Source of the DNA: Symsagittifera roscoffensis | Lineage: Eukaryota; Xenacoelomorpha; Acoela; Convolutidae | Direction: 5' to 3' | Assembly (NCBI RefSeq): GCF_963678635.1 | Contig: NC_087066.1 | Span: 38,633,755 to 38,697,754 of the forward strand | DNA: 64,000 nt | Part shown: piece by piece, positions 20,762 through 30,300 of the stretch | How the letters are laid out: the number at the start of each line of letters is the position of its first letter | Numbering within the stretch: position 1 is the first letter of the stretch | The notes under the pieces: generated by a model | What the model was told of the DNA's origin: nothing | The model's input: the letters and a program-made list of their open reading frames with translations, nothing else | The model's database searches: none | Made by a program: the position numbers and the translations under genes

Positions 20762-23376
20762 CGTGGGCTAAAAAAATGATTATTTTGAGACTGAAAAGCG
20801 GTGGTATGGGGTTGTTCAATAATTTGTTCATAAGTATTATCATCTTGTGACTGGTGTGTAATTATATGTTGGATGGGACTTTGTGATGTGGTGAGTCGAA
20901 AATTTGGATTATGTGTGATTGCTAAATTTCGAAAATTTCGTGGGACTAGGGATAGTGGATGGTTATTTGGTAGGGGTGGTAATTGTGGTGCCGTTGGCGT
21001 TATGTCTACATTGTTATGTTCTTCGTCGTATGTGTTTTGTCGTGTTGCTATTTTTGTGTTATATTCTTTTATTTGTGCGTCTAAAAGAATTTTGTTTATA
21101 GATGTAGAAAAAATTCCAAAAAATCCTGCAAAGAGTATGCGTGCTACACTTGCTTGTCTGTTTACTTGTGTGTGTATAGCACATGTGTTGTAAATTCCTT
21201 TTAAAAGTGAGAAAAGAAATCCAATAAAGTTAAACATTGCGTATAAAATAGTCAATTTTTCTAAGATGTAGTAGGGCCATCCTAGAAAATCGAGGATCTC
21301 ATTTTTGAGTGTAACAAAGCTAAAAATGTTAATTGGTGATATATCTTGGGGACGGTATTTTTCACCGTTTAGATATATATAATCTTTAATGTCTTTAAAA
21401 TATCCGCTATAGTCTTGCGTGTAGATATCGGCAAATCCTGCGGTTTCTGCAAGTTTGCGTAAATTTTGGTCTATTGATTGTCTTTGTATAGTGTCCATTT
21501 GTGTTAATAATTCTTGGAATTGTTGTGTTCTAATGTGATGTTGAATATCTGATTTTGAATAGATTCCTATTGATTGTAAGTCTATATTTGGGTTTCGAGC
21601 AATAGCGCGAATGCTTTCTGGTGAAAATTTTTTGAGTGATTGCATTAATGTGGGATATGGAGTGAGAAGATAATATTTATTTTCATCAGGGTTTAGTTGT
21701 ACTACATTGTGGCTGTTTTCTGATCCACATGGGACTGCGGTATCCCAGAAATAGGTTCTTCGTGAAAGTGTATCCACGAAATGTACTTTATTCTTATAAA
21801 AGATAGGGATTCTTTTATAACATCGTTTATCTTCAAAAACGTATAGTGGTGATACTTTTTTAGTACAAGTATAAAACCATAAGATGTTTCCTTCATAGTC
21901 TAAAAAATTTGATCTATTTCCAGATAATAAGTATCCTGCATAGGGTATTTTTAATACTGCTAGTGCAAGTGATTGTAATATTTGTGTTCGTTCTAATTCG
22001 CATAGTTGGTGTAGTGTTTCTAATTCGGAGAGTGACATTTCTTGAAAAATTCGGCTAATTGTATAATCTAGTTTCATATCTAAATGAATATCATAGTGGA
22101 TGTTACCGAAATATGTAGTATTCATTAGTGATAATTCTTGTAAGCGTGTGCTTCTGGTGTCATAGGGTTTTAGATGTCCACCAGGTTGTCCGTTGCTTTT
22201 TTCAAAATTAACTGGTATATAGGATGTTCCTTCGTTTGGAGGATGACCTGTGGCATATGGGTCAAGTTTTATTTTTCCAGTGGTCATGTCGAATCCTTTT
22301 TCGTATTCAACTAATATTTCAGAGTATTGTGTTCTGTGAAGTGGATTCCTGTATTTACATGCAAGTTCTGTTTCTTGATATATTTGAAAACGTGTCAATT
22401 TATTTTCTATATTGTGTATGTTTCTAAAATTAGTACTTTGTTTTCGTGATGGATGTACTTGTTCATATGGAATTGATTGTATAAAGTATTTTTCGTGAAA
22501 TTTTATCATACGAGCGTGTATTCTTGCTACTTGAAATGTCGTACATGTATCTTCGGGGAACCAAACAATTGTTGCTTGTGTTCTCGTTGTAGGGTCGCAA
22601 TAACCTTGATCATTTTTACAAGGTAATCGGATTCCTTGATAGATCATTGTATTATCTGATAAATCTCGTGTGAGTTGTATTTTTTCGAGTTGTATTTTCC
22701 AATCGAAAAACATTATTTCTTGGTATCCTTTATTTTTTGTGTCTGCTTTGCAGTTTGATGGGTTATTTATACCAATGTGTGGTATCCAATGTTTATCGTG
22801 TAGGTCATAGGTTAATCGTCCGTGTGCGCCGTTATACGGGTATTTGTCGTCTAGTTTTATATGTCCTTGGTGTCTTTCAAGTTGTGATTGATGTACAGAG
22901 TCTGAAAAAACTTGAAAGTTAACTAACTTTCTTTCGGAGTTTTTATTTTGTGTGATGTTTAGTCTAAGTAATTCATTTTTACAATCGTCGGGATTGAGAT
23001 GTAAAAGACGTTCTATATTACTCTGATAGAATGATTCATGGTCAAGTCGGTTTTTGTTTCCGTTCGAGACTTGTGAACAATGTACTTTCTTTTCGGAAAA
23101 TGTTGCTGTGAATTTATAACCTGTAACTGTTGTTGCTCGGGCTTTTGAATAGAGTGTTGCTATTACATTTGTGGTTTCTATAGCTTGTGGTTCTGTTTCA
23201 CATTGTGATACTTGATTTATTGCATATTTGTGTAGTGTTTTTTGTTCATTTTCTTCACAGTCGTAATGTGTTACTAATAAATCTTGTGGTCCTGTACGGG
23301 GGGAAGGGTTTATGTTTTGATTTGAGATTACTAGAAAAAGGAGTTGGAGAAAAATTAATAATTTTAGAATATACAT
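20758..23376 (-). CDS. env: Element 1 envelope-like glycoprotein, 872 aa
   Basis: Large type I membrane protein in the env position (after integrase). A hydrophobic signal peptide (LKLLIFLQLLFLVIS) occupies residues 4-18. A long ectodomain has scattered cysteines and several N-X-S/T sites (for example NRS, NMT-like words). A long hydrophobic block (about 705-735) is followed by a second one (about 743-765), so the C-terminus may pass the membrane once or re-enter. The roughly 105-residue tail is proline- and glutamine-rich and carries PTAP (about 794-797) and a YEQI tyrosine motif; in retroviruses such motifs recruit TSG101 and AP adaptors. No furin site or fusion peptide is obvious to me, and I cannot name the glycoprotein class. 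The ATG lies 10 bases before the stop of the upstream frame; the stop overlaps the next ORF. Confidence 0.75.
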   Translation of the reverse strand: MYILKLLIFLQLLFLVISNQNINPSPRTGPQDLLVTHYDCEENEQKTLHKYAINQVSQCETEPQAIETTNVIATLYSKARATTVTGYKFTATFSEKKVHCSQVSNGNKNRLDHESFYQSNIERLLHLNPDDCKNELLRLNITQNKNSERKLVNFQVFSDSVHQSQLERHQGHIKLDDKYPYNGAHGRLTYDLHDKHWIPHIGINNPSNCKADTKNKGYQEIMFFDWKIQLEKIQLTRDLSDNTMIYQGIRLPCKNDQGYCDPTTRTQATIVWFPEDTCTTFQVARIHARMIKFHEKYFIQSIPYEQVHPSRKQSTNFRNIHNIENKLTRFQIYQETELACKYRNPLHRTQYSEILVEYEKGFDMTTGKIKLDPYATGHPPNEGTSYIPVNFEKSNGQPGGHLKPYDTRSTRLQELSLMNTTYFGNIHYDIHLDMKLDYTISRIFQEMSLSELETLHQLCELERTQILQSLALAVLKIPYAGYLLSGNRSNFLDYEGNILWFYTCTKKVSPLYVFEDKRCYKRIPIFYKNKVHFVDTLSRRTYFWDTAVPCGSENSHNVVQLNPDENKYYLLTPYPTLMQSLKKFSPESIRAIARNPNIDLQSIGIYSKSDIQHHIRTQQFQELLTQMDTIQRQSIDQNLRKLAETAGFADIYTQDYSGYFKDIKDYIYLNGEKYRPQDISPINIFSFVTLKNEILDFLGWPYYILEKLTILYAMFNFIGFLFSLLKGIYNTCAIHTQVNRQASVARILFAGFFGIFSTSINKILLDAQIKEYNTKIATRQNTYDEEHNNVDITPTAPQLPPLPNNHPLSLVPRNFRNLAITHNPNFRLTTSQSPIQHIITHQSQDDNTYEQIIEQPHTTAFQSQNNHFFSPR

Positions 23377-24494
23377 GTGTATGATAATCCTGAGTATGGA
23401 TTATAAAATGTAATGTAGCCAATTGTGTTTTTGGTATATCTGTCGTATTTATATATTACTTCAGTAGTTATAAACGGTGGTGGTAGTGATTGAGCTGTTA
23501 TGTTAGGTGGGTTTAATGGGTAAGGATGTTGGGTAATATTGTTTAACTTAACTGTGATTTCAAACTTTAATTGTAAACTGTTTTGTTGGAGTATTTGAAT
23601 ATTGTGATCACGGATATCGTTGTGAATATCTTGGCGATATTGTAATCTATTAAGTGCCCAGTTATGAAGGCGGTTACTTTCTTGATGTTGTCCAAATAAT
23701 GGTGGAGGTGCTGTAAATGTATTCCAATCTAATCTTAAAGGAATATTTGTTAATGATTGTTCTCGGTATCTGGCGTCGAGATTGTTTGGAAAAGTTAAGT
23801 TAAGGGGTGTCGGTGAAGTTTGACTAATTGATGGTGTTGATGGGAGTGATAATGTTTCGGGTAGTGATGAAGATGTTGTATCTGTAGAAATGTCTATGGG
23901 GTCATTGACTAAATTTGGTTCACCTTGTGTGAATGAATGTGTAGTCCAATATGGAAATCGTGATGTTTGGTTTGTGGGGTTGAAAGGATTTTCACGTATT
24001 TGCTCAGATGTTGGTGTTGAACCTAAGTAGTCTGAGGGTAGGCTTGAAGTGCTTCGTTGTGAAAAAAGTGTAGGAGTTTCTGGTGTATTACCAGTGGGAT
24101 TTTCTGGAGTGCTTTGTGGTGGTGATTGAGGTATTTCAAAATGAACTCGGGGAGTTTGAAAATTTCTATTTCGTCGAGGATGTATAATTTGTCTATTTAT
24201 TTCTGTTGTGTTTTGGTTTTGACTAAGGTGTCGTATTCTACTTAGTTCTTGTGGTAGTGTTGGGTAAAGATTATATGTTGGTTCACTTAGAGATGCTTGT
24301 CGTTGAACTGGTTCCAGTGGTTCAGATAAACGAGCGTGCCGTTCTTCAAAAGTGTATGGATTATCTTGAAAAGAAATTCGTGTAGATGTTTGAGGATTTT
24401 GAGTAGTTGAAGGTGGTGTTGGGTTATCTTGGGATGATGTCGGTGAAGACTGACTTTGTGACTGTTGGGTAGCAATTTTTGATAGTTTTTTGAA
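23364..24494 (-). CDS. Element 1 open frame of 376 codons without any ATG
   Basis: After two stops (TAA TAA at 24495-24500) the minus strand stays open to TAA at 23364-23366. The product would be rich in Ser, Thr, Pro, Gln and Asn in its first two thirds (words such as QSQSSPTSSQDNPTPP and SLPETLSLPSTPSISQ) and more ordered at the end, with tyrosines (ITTEVIYKYDRYTKNTIGYI). No in-frame ATG exists, so it must be reached by splicing or by non-AUG initiation; frameshifting from the 62-aa ORF is blocked by the two stops. A possible acceptor CCAACAG lies at about 24462-24468. The end overlaps the env ATG by 13 bases. An open run this long in AT-rich DNA, with coherent composition, supports coding. 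Confidence 0.55.
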   Translation of the reverse strand, partial: FKKLSKIATQQSQSQSSPTSSQDNPTPPSTTQNPQTSTRISFQDNPYTFEERHARLSEPLEPVQRQASLSEPTYNLYPTLPQELSRIRHLSQNQNTTEINRQIIHPRRNRNFQTPRVHFEIPQSPPQSTPENPTGNTPETPTLFSQRSTSSLPSDYLGSTPTSEQIRENPFNPTNQTSRFPYWTTHSFTQGEPNLVNDPIDISTDTTSSSLPETLSLPSTPSISQTSPTPLNLTFPNNLDARYREQSLTNIPLRLDWNTFTAPPPLFGQHQESNRLHNWALNRLQYRQDIHNDIRDHNIQILQQNSLQLKFEITVKLNNITQHPYPLNPPNITAQSLPPPFITTEVIYKYDRYTKNTIGYITFYNPYSGLSYTCIF

Positions 24495-24502
24495 TTATTA
24501 TT

Positions 24503-24691
24503 TTAATGAGAAAGTTTATGTTTATTATAATATTCTTCCAAAAAAATAATTAGAAAAATTGTTGCTAGGGCAAATGTGATGATCGCTTTCTTTATACATT
24601 TACATATGGTCAAAATGAGGGATGATAAGAATGCTATGAAAATTACAAACAATAAAAAAATATCAGTTCTACTGAAAATTGTTCGTATCAT
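24503..24691 (-). CDS. Element 1 small membrane ORF, 62 aa
   Basis: ATG at 24689-24691. Two hydrophobic segments (about residues 12-30, FLLFVIFIAFLSSLILTIC, and 36-52, IITFALATIFLIIFLEE) separated by CKCIKK, then a short charged tail. This is the layout of a small two-span membrane protein. Hydrophobic runs can arise by chance in AT-rich DNA, so coding is uncertain. It lies between integrase and the ATG-less frame. Confidence 0.4.
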   Translation of the reverse strand: MIRTIFSRTDIFLLFVIFIAFLSSLILTICKCIKKAIITFALATIFLIIFLEEYYNKHKLSH

Positions 24692-25517
24692 TTAGACAAG
24701 TTATATCAATCGTACCTGTGGATATAATCAAGGGTTTTGGAAAGTTGGAGAAATAGTTCGAATATAGTGTAGAAAATTTAAAAAATGTTACAAAAAATGA
24801 TTAGGATTATTAGAAAAGATTCAAGTATATCAAAAAGAAATATTATAAAGGTTTCAAGTATTGTAAAAAAATGTTTAAGATTTATGAGTATTTGAGTAAC
24901 TGTTTGAGAGAAGAGCATTTAAGAAATGATCTCTTGGTCGAATATTTTTTGCTGTTTGGGGCGATTTTCAAGTGTGGTCGGATTATTTATTAGTTTTTTG
25001 ACAAGTGGGTTGAGTTTTGTAAAAAAATTGTTGGGGGCAATTTTTATGTTGATCGGGAGGTCGTCTTTTTCTTTATTTTTGTTTGTCAAATGATCCGGGG
25101 TATGGTGAGATTTTTATACTTTAGGCTAATTAAAATGTGCATTTTGTTACTTTAGGCTAAGTTAACAAATTTGTTTTGGGGGTATTCGTGGTCTGAGTTG
25201 GGGAAATATTGTTGATCTTTGGGTTATTAGATAAGGGAGGGGTACGGTATTATGGTGATATTTATTTTAGTTGTCAAGTTGGAGTGGTTTGCTTATTTTT
25301 GACCTGGAGGTCGTAAAGTTATAGTTATAGATGTGCCTGGAGTTCTATATTATTCGTCTAATTGGTCTTAGTTTGAGTTAGAGAAAGTGACGGATTGGAT
25401 GAATCCTATTGGTCTATTTTGAACTAGAATTATTGCGTACTTGTCAGCATGTTATTTTGAAAAATGTAAATGAAAAATGTTTCGGAGGTTTCAAGATTGT
25501 GAAGTATAATGTTAAAA
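24692..25517 (-). other. Element 1 spacer between integrase and the env block
   Basis: About 0.8 kb, AT-rich, no ORF supported. Could hold splice signals or promoter elements for the downstream genes; nothing specific recognised. Confidence 0.5.
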
Positions 25518-27358
25518 TTACTTTTGAAATTCCACTTTCTTTAAAATTTTAGATTGGGGGATGAATATTTTATAGTTTTTACGTGGTTGATTTCGGAGTC
25601 TTGTTGTTTTTCTATTTTCTGATTTGTCGATTTGTTCTTGGGGTATTATTTGTTCGGTCATTTTTCTATTTTTTCTTTCTTTTTGAGATGTATTTTGATC
25701 TAGATTTTTTGTATTGTTTTTTGTGGTGGTTGATTTTGTATTTTGATTTCCGAGGTGAATATCATTTTGTTCCTTTGTTGTATTTTCCGTATGTGGGTCA
25801 TTTTGAATAACTTTTAAACCTGTAAAAGAATATAATTGAGTTAGTTCGCGGAGTGCGTATTCTTTTGGATAATAAGGTAATAGGTTATTTCGGTGTTGAA
25901 CGATTTCTTTTTTGTCTGAGTCGGTGATTTTATATGTGACATCAGTGGGTTTTGTAATTATTTGGTATGGTCCTTTACGAAGGGGTTGTAACTTTTTTGA
26001 AATTCCTTTTTGAGTATTAAAATTGGGTATTAAAACAAATGTTCCAATTTTTAAATCGGAGGCTGGTGTAAAGCGTGAATTTATTTGTTCATTAATATTT
26101 TGCCTTTGTAACAACTTTTTTGTTACTTTTTGATAAATTTCATTGTGTTTTTTATCTCTGTTTAAAATCCATTCGGTGTGTGTACCGGAGGCTAGTTTAA
26201 GAATTTGTGGGTGATGAAAATGATCTTCATCGTGTGTATGTAAAGGTAGGTTATAACAAATTGAGTCTTTATTTGGTTGACAATAACCTTGTGCGTTTTT
26301 ATGAGAATTTGCTGTAAACATTATTGGTTTGCGTGGCTTTTGGTTAAAAACCATTTCATATGGTGACATTCCTAGAGTTGTTGTGATTTGTGAATTATAT
26401 GCTAAGGGAAATAATTTTACATCTGCTGACCATTCGGTATATCTTGTATCATTTCCATTGATGATACATCTAAGATATTCTTGTAATGAACGGTTCATAC
26501 CTTCGACTAAGCCGTTTGTCCAAGGTGCATGAGATGTACGTGGTTTGTGTTTAATGTTGTATAAATGACATAGTGTGATTATTTCATTATTTATGAATTC
26601 TGTACCGTTGTCTGTGACTAAAATTTCTGGTAGTCCAAATTTTGCTATCCAGTGTTCATAAAGCGTGTGTAAGCATAATAAGCGTTACAATGTGGTACTG
26701 GGTTAAGTGCTACATAATGTGTAAATGCGTCAACAATTACCATAATGTAAGAGTTTCCTTCGGATGAGGGTGAAATTGGTCCTTTAGTATCAAATGAGAT
26801 ACGATGGTTAAAGTACAAGCTTTGTCCTTTAAAATCTTGTTTTTGTGCTATTTGTTTTTGATTTGGGTAAGGTTTATTTAGTTGACATACTATACAATCA
26901 TTGCATAGTACTTTTATCCAAATTGGTGCATTTGGGAATTAAAAATTTTGTATAAAGTTTGAATATGTTTTTTCTGATCCAGAATGTCCTTTAATATTTT
27001 GTGTATGTGAAATATTAAAAGCTATGAGAATCATACTTAAAGGGAGACAGGGGACTGTAGATTCATTTAAGTTATACTCTAAAAGGTCTGTAGTTTCATT
27101 AATTGTTGTGTTATTAAATTTGCGAAAGTATCGGAGGAGTGTTTTGTTGCCTAGAATGGTTGAATCTGCCTTGATAGGTTTAGTTTTATATTTGTGCCAT
27201 GATTTTAGTTGTCGAATTATTGGGTCAAGATTTTGATATTGTTTTAGTGTTGAAATTGTAATTGTTTCTGTTGGAGGGAGAAAAATGTTTTCAATTTCGA
27301 ATTTAGATAAGGGTATTGTATCAAGTGGGTCGTGGAGGTCAAAAACTTGATTTATTGT
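25518..27358 (-). pseudogene. int: Element 1 integrase, interrupted (D,D35E and GPY/F)
   Basis: Continues in the Gag-Pol frame after its TAG. In order: a linker, an H-H/C-C zinc finger (H-TQNIKG-H near 27000; C-N-D-C-I-V-C near 26900), the catalytic core with D at 26789-26791 (SFDTKG), D at 26610-26612 (TDNGTEF) and E at 26502-26504 (LVEGMN), 35 residues between the last two, and a GPY/F module (LRKGPYQII, about 25970-26000). Breaks: an in-frame TAG at 27359-27361, a TAA at 26939-26941 inside the zinc-finger region, and a frame change at about 26660-26680, after which the core and C-terminus continue in the -1 frame to TAA at 25518. All catalytic residues remain visible. Either this copy is defective, the breaks are assembly errors, or (for the TAG only) readthrough is used. 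Confidence 0.85.
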
Positions 27359-30300
27359 CTATTTTGAATCGTTTGTTTGTGGTCCTGATAAATTTATTTT
27401 ATCAGTTAAATTTTCTTTTTCAATTAGTGGAAAATGGTCTTTCTTAGGTGGGTGTTGTTTTGTTCGTTTTTGTTGGGTGTTATTTTTTATCCATTGAGAA
27501 TATGGGATTGGTTTAAAAGTTGATGTTCCAAGTAGATCAACTTCATAGTGATTATTTTGACAATCTAAATAAAGTGGGAAAAGTTGTAAACTATTTATTT
27601 GTGATTGTTCAACGTCAGTTTTTACTGCATATTTGCATTCCAATCGGGGTGATGTTTCGTTTTCTGCAAGGTAGAATTTTATGTTTTTGGGTATTTCAAC
27701 TGTTGTTTTTTGTGTAAGTAATTCAGGTGGTGTATTTCGACTTAAGGTGTCTGGTAATGCAAGATTTTTTCCTGCAGTCCAAACTATATGTAAGTTTGGA
27801 AATTTCATTAGAATTAGTTGAAATCTGTAAACTCGGTGGTTTGGATTAGATTTTTGTGTAAAAAGAAAGATGATTGGTTTATGGTCTGTGAAAAGAACTG
27901 TGGGATGTTTTGATCCAAGTATCAGAAATTCATATTCTGTCAGTGTATATATTATGGCTGTACATTCTCTCATTAGAGTTGAGAGTCGTAGCTCTGCTTG
28001 AGTGAATAATCGAGAATTTGCTGATATGAGGTTCATTTTATTTGTACCATTATGTGATTGTAATAGTGCTGCACCGATGCCAAAGTTTGAAGCATCGCAC
28101 ATTGCATAAAATGGTTGATTAGGGTCTGGAATTGTGTTTGAAATTTGTTCAGTTAAAAGTTTCTTTATTTCTTCAAATCGTGTTTGATGTTCTGTGTTCC
28201 ATTCAAAATTATTTTGTTGTCTAAGGATGTTATAAAATGGTCGTAGATATAATTGCATTTTATAAACGTATTTGCTTAAAAAATTTAACATTCCAAGGAA
28301 TTCTTGGATTTTCTTTTTATTTGTTGGTGGTTGAAGTTTTTGAATGGCGTCAATGCGTGATTTCAGTGGAGTGATTGTTTTTCTTTCTATATTATGTCCT
28401 AAGAATTTAACTCTTGTCAAAAAGAAGTGTGATTTATCGGGAGCGGCCTTCAGATTTTCGTTCTGAAGTATTTGGTGATATTTTTCTAAAACATTGAACA
28501 TCTCGTCTTTTGTTTGTGATTGCATAAAAACATCGTCCAAATAGGTGATTGCGTTTTTCTTGAGTATTAGTGGTCTAAAAATTTTGCTCATAAAAGCTGA
28601 AAATGCTGCTGGTCCTATGGATATTCCATAGAATAAGCGGTTGAATTCATATTGTTGGTTTCCGATAACAAATTGTGTTAAACGTCGTGATTGTTCATCT
28701 AGTGGCATTTGATTGTATGCACTATTCATATCGGCGGTTGTAAAGTATTTGCCGTTTATTTTTGTTAAAATAACTTGTATTGGTTCAATGGGCCAATTAC
28801 ATTTTGATTCATCTATGAGTGAGTTGAGATATCTAGCATCGAGAACGATTTTTAATGATTCTCCTTTAGCTAGAATGATAACGGGGTTGATAAATGTGTT
28901 GCCTTTTGGTTGTTCTTCTTTATTAACTGGTGATATAATATTGTACTGTTCTAAAATATCGAGTAATCTGTTTACTTTATCATGTAAGTGAATTGGTACT
29001 TTACTTGCTCTCTGTTTTTTGAAAACTGCGTCTGGTTTTAACGGGAGATGTAGTGATGAACTGATTTTGCCAACATCGAATTTTGATGTTGCATAGACTG
29101 ATGAATATTTAATTAGCTGTTTGGCTAACTTTTCGAATTCGTCTTGTGTTATTTGTGAATGTTGGAAATTAAACATTGTTAAAAATTTCTGTTGGTCCTC
29201 TGTGTAGTTACTTATGTTGAATGTAGGTTTGAAATATGGAGTTTTTGTGAAATAATCCGTATTTCTGTTTTCGTTACTTATTATATTATTTATAGATAAT
29301 TCTTCATTAAGAATTGTAGATTGGCAAATATCTAGTAATTGGAGTATATTATTTACGCGATAGGCTTTTTCGTGTATTGGTGATATTGTAGCGTTGGTTT
29401 CACAATATCCTAAAAGTCCTAAAGGTAATGTTACTTGGTAAGGTGTGTTGTTATAGACATGTAAGGAAATGATATCTGAATTCGAATTTTTCAAATATTT
29501 TATTGAAGAAATTGTGATTTTGAAAAATTTATGAATAGGTTTGAATTCAAAATCTGACATATAAAATTTTTGTTTGTTTTGTTCCTTATCATATTGGTGA
29601 ACTTGTTTAATTGAAAAGTTATAGATGTTTCCTGATAGTGGTTTCAAGTGTTTTCTTTGTTGGTTAAATATCGGGTAGAATTTTGAAAAGAATGGTGGTT
29701 GTTTATTTAATCTTTGAAAAAATGTTAAAGATGTTTCTTTTGTTTTTGTATATTTATCTTTGATTAATATTTTACTATTTAGTATGTTAATTGTTGGTAT
29801 ATACTTCGAAATAAATGGTATTCCAATGATATTATATTTAATATCAGTGATATGGAATATTTGTTTAAATGGCTTATTTAAAATTTTGCTTTGCTCCATT
29901 GTTCTGGTGGGGAGGAGAAATAATTGGATTTTTCCGTAGTTTATCAATGTTGATCCCTGTGCTGTTGCTAGCTTACTGGAGGTTTCAAGAGGTGTTAGCT
30001 TTGGGTGTAAAGTTTTTATTTCATTCCATGTGGGGATGTTTATTATGTTTGATTCTGCTCCTGAATCAATTAAAAAATCAATTTCAAGATCTGGTGGTTG
30101 AAATTCTTTATTTCTTGGACTTTCTAAGAGAAATGGTATTGTCCAAATTTTTTCTTTGGGTTGTTCTTTTTGTATATTTTGATAGATGTGGTTTGTATTC
30201 AAGCATTTTGTTTTGATATTTTTATTGGTTTGATTTGTAGTGTTAATTTCATTCGTTTCTTGCGTCGTTGGTGTGGAATTTATGGGTGTAGTGTAATAAT

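Noticed and set aside
20873..21193. 106-codon plus-strand frame opposite env
   Set aside because: Antisense shadow of the envelope-like ORF, with no splice sites or homology.
27359..27361. Programmed readthrough of the gag-pol TAG into integrase
   Set aside because: The frame does continue, but the next bases (ACAATA) do not match known readthrough contexts, and integrase has two more breaks, so simple decay is more likely.
29869..30216. 115-codon plus-strand frame opposite pol
   Set aside because: Antisense shadow of the Gag-Pol coding sequence, hydrophobic by reverse reading of N/K/I-rich codons.
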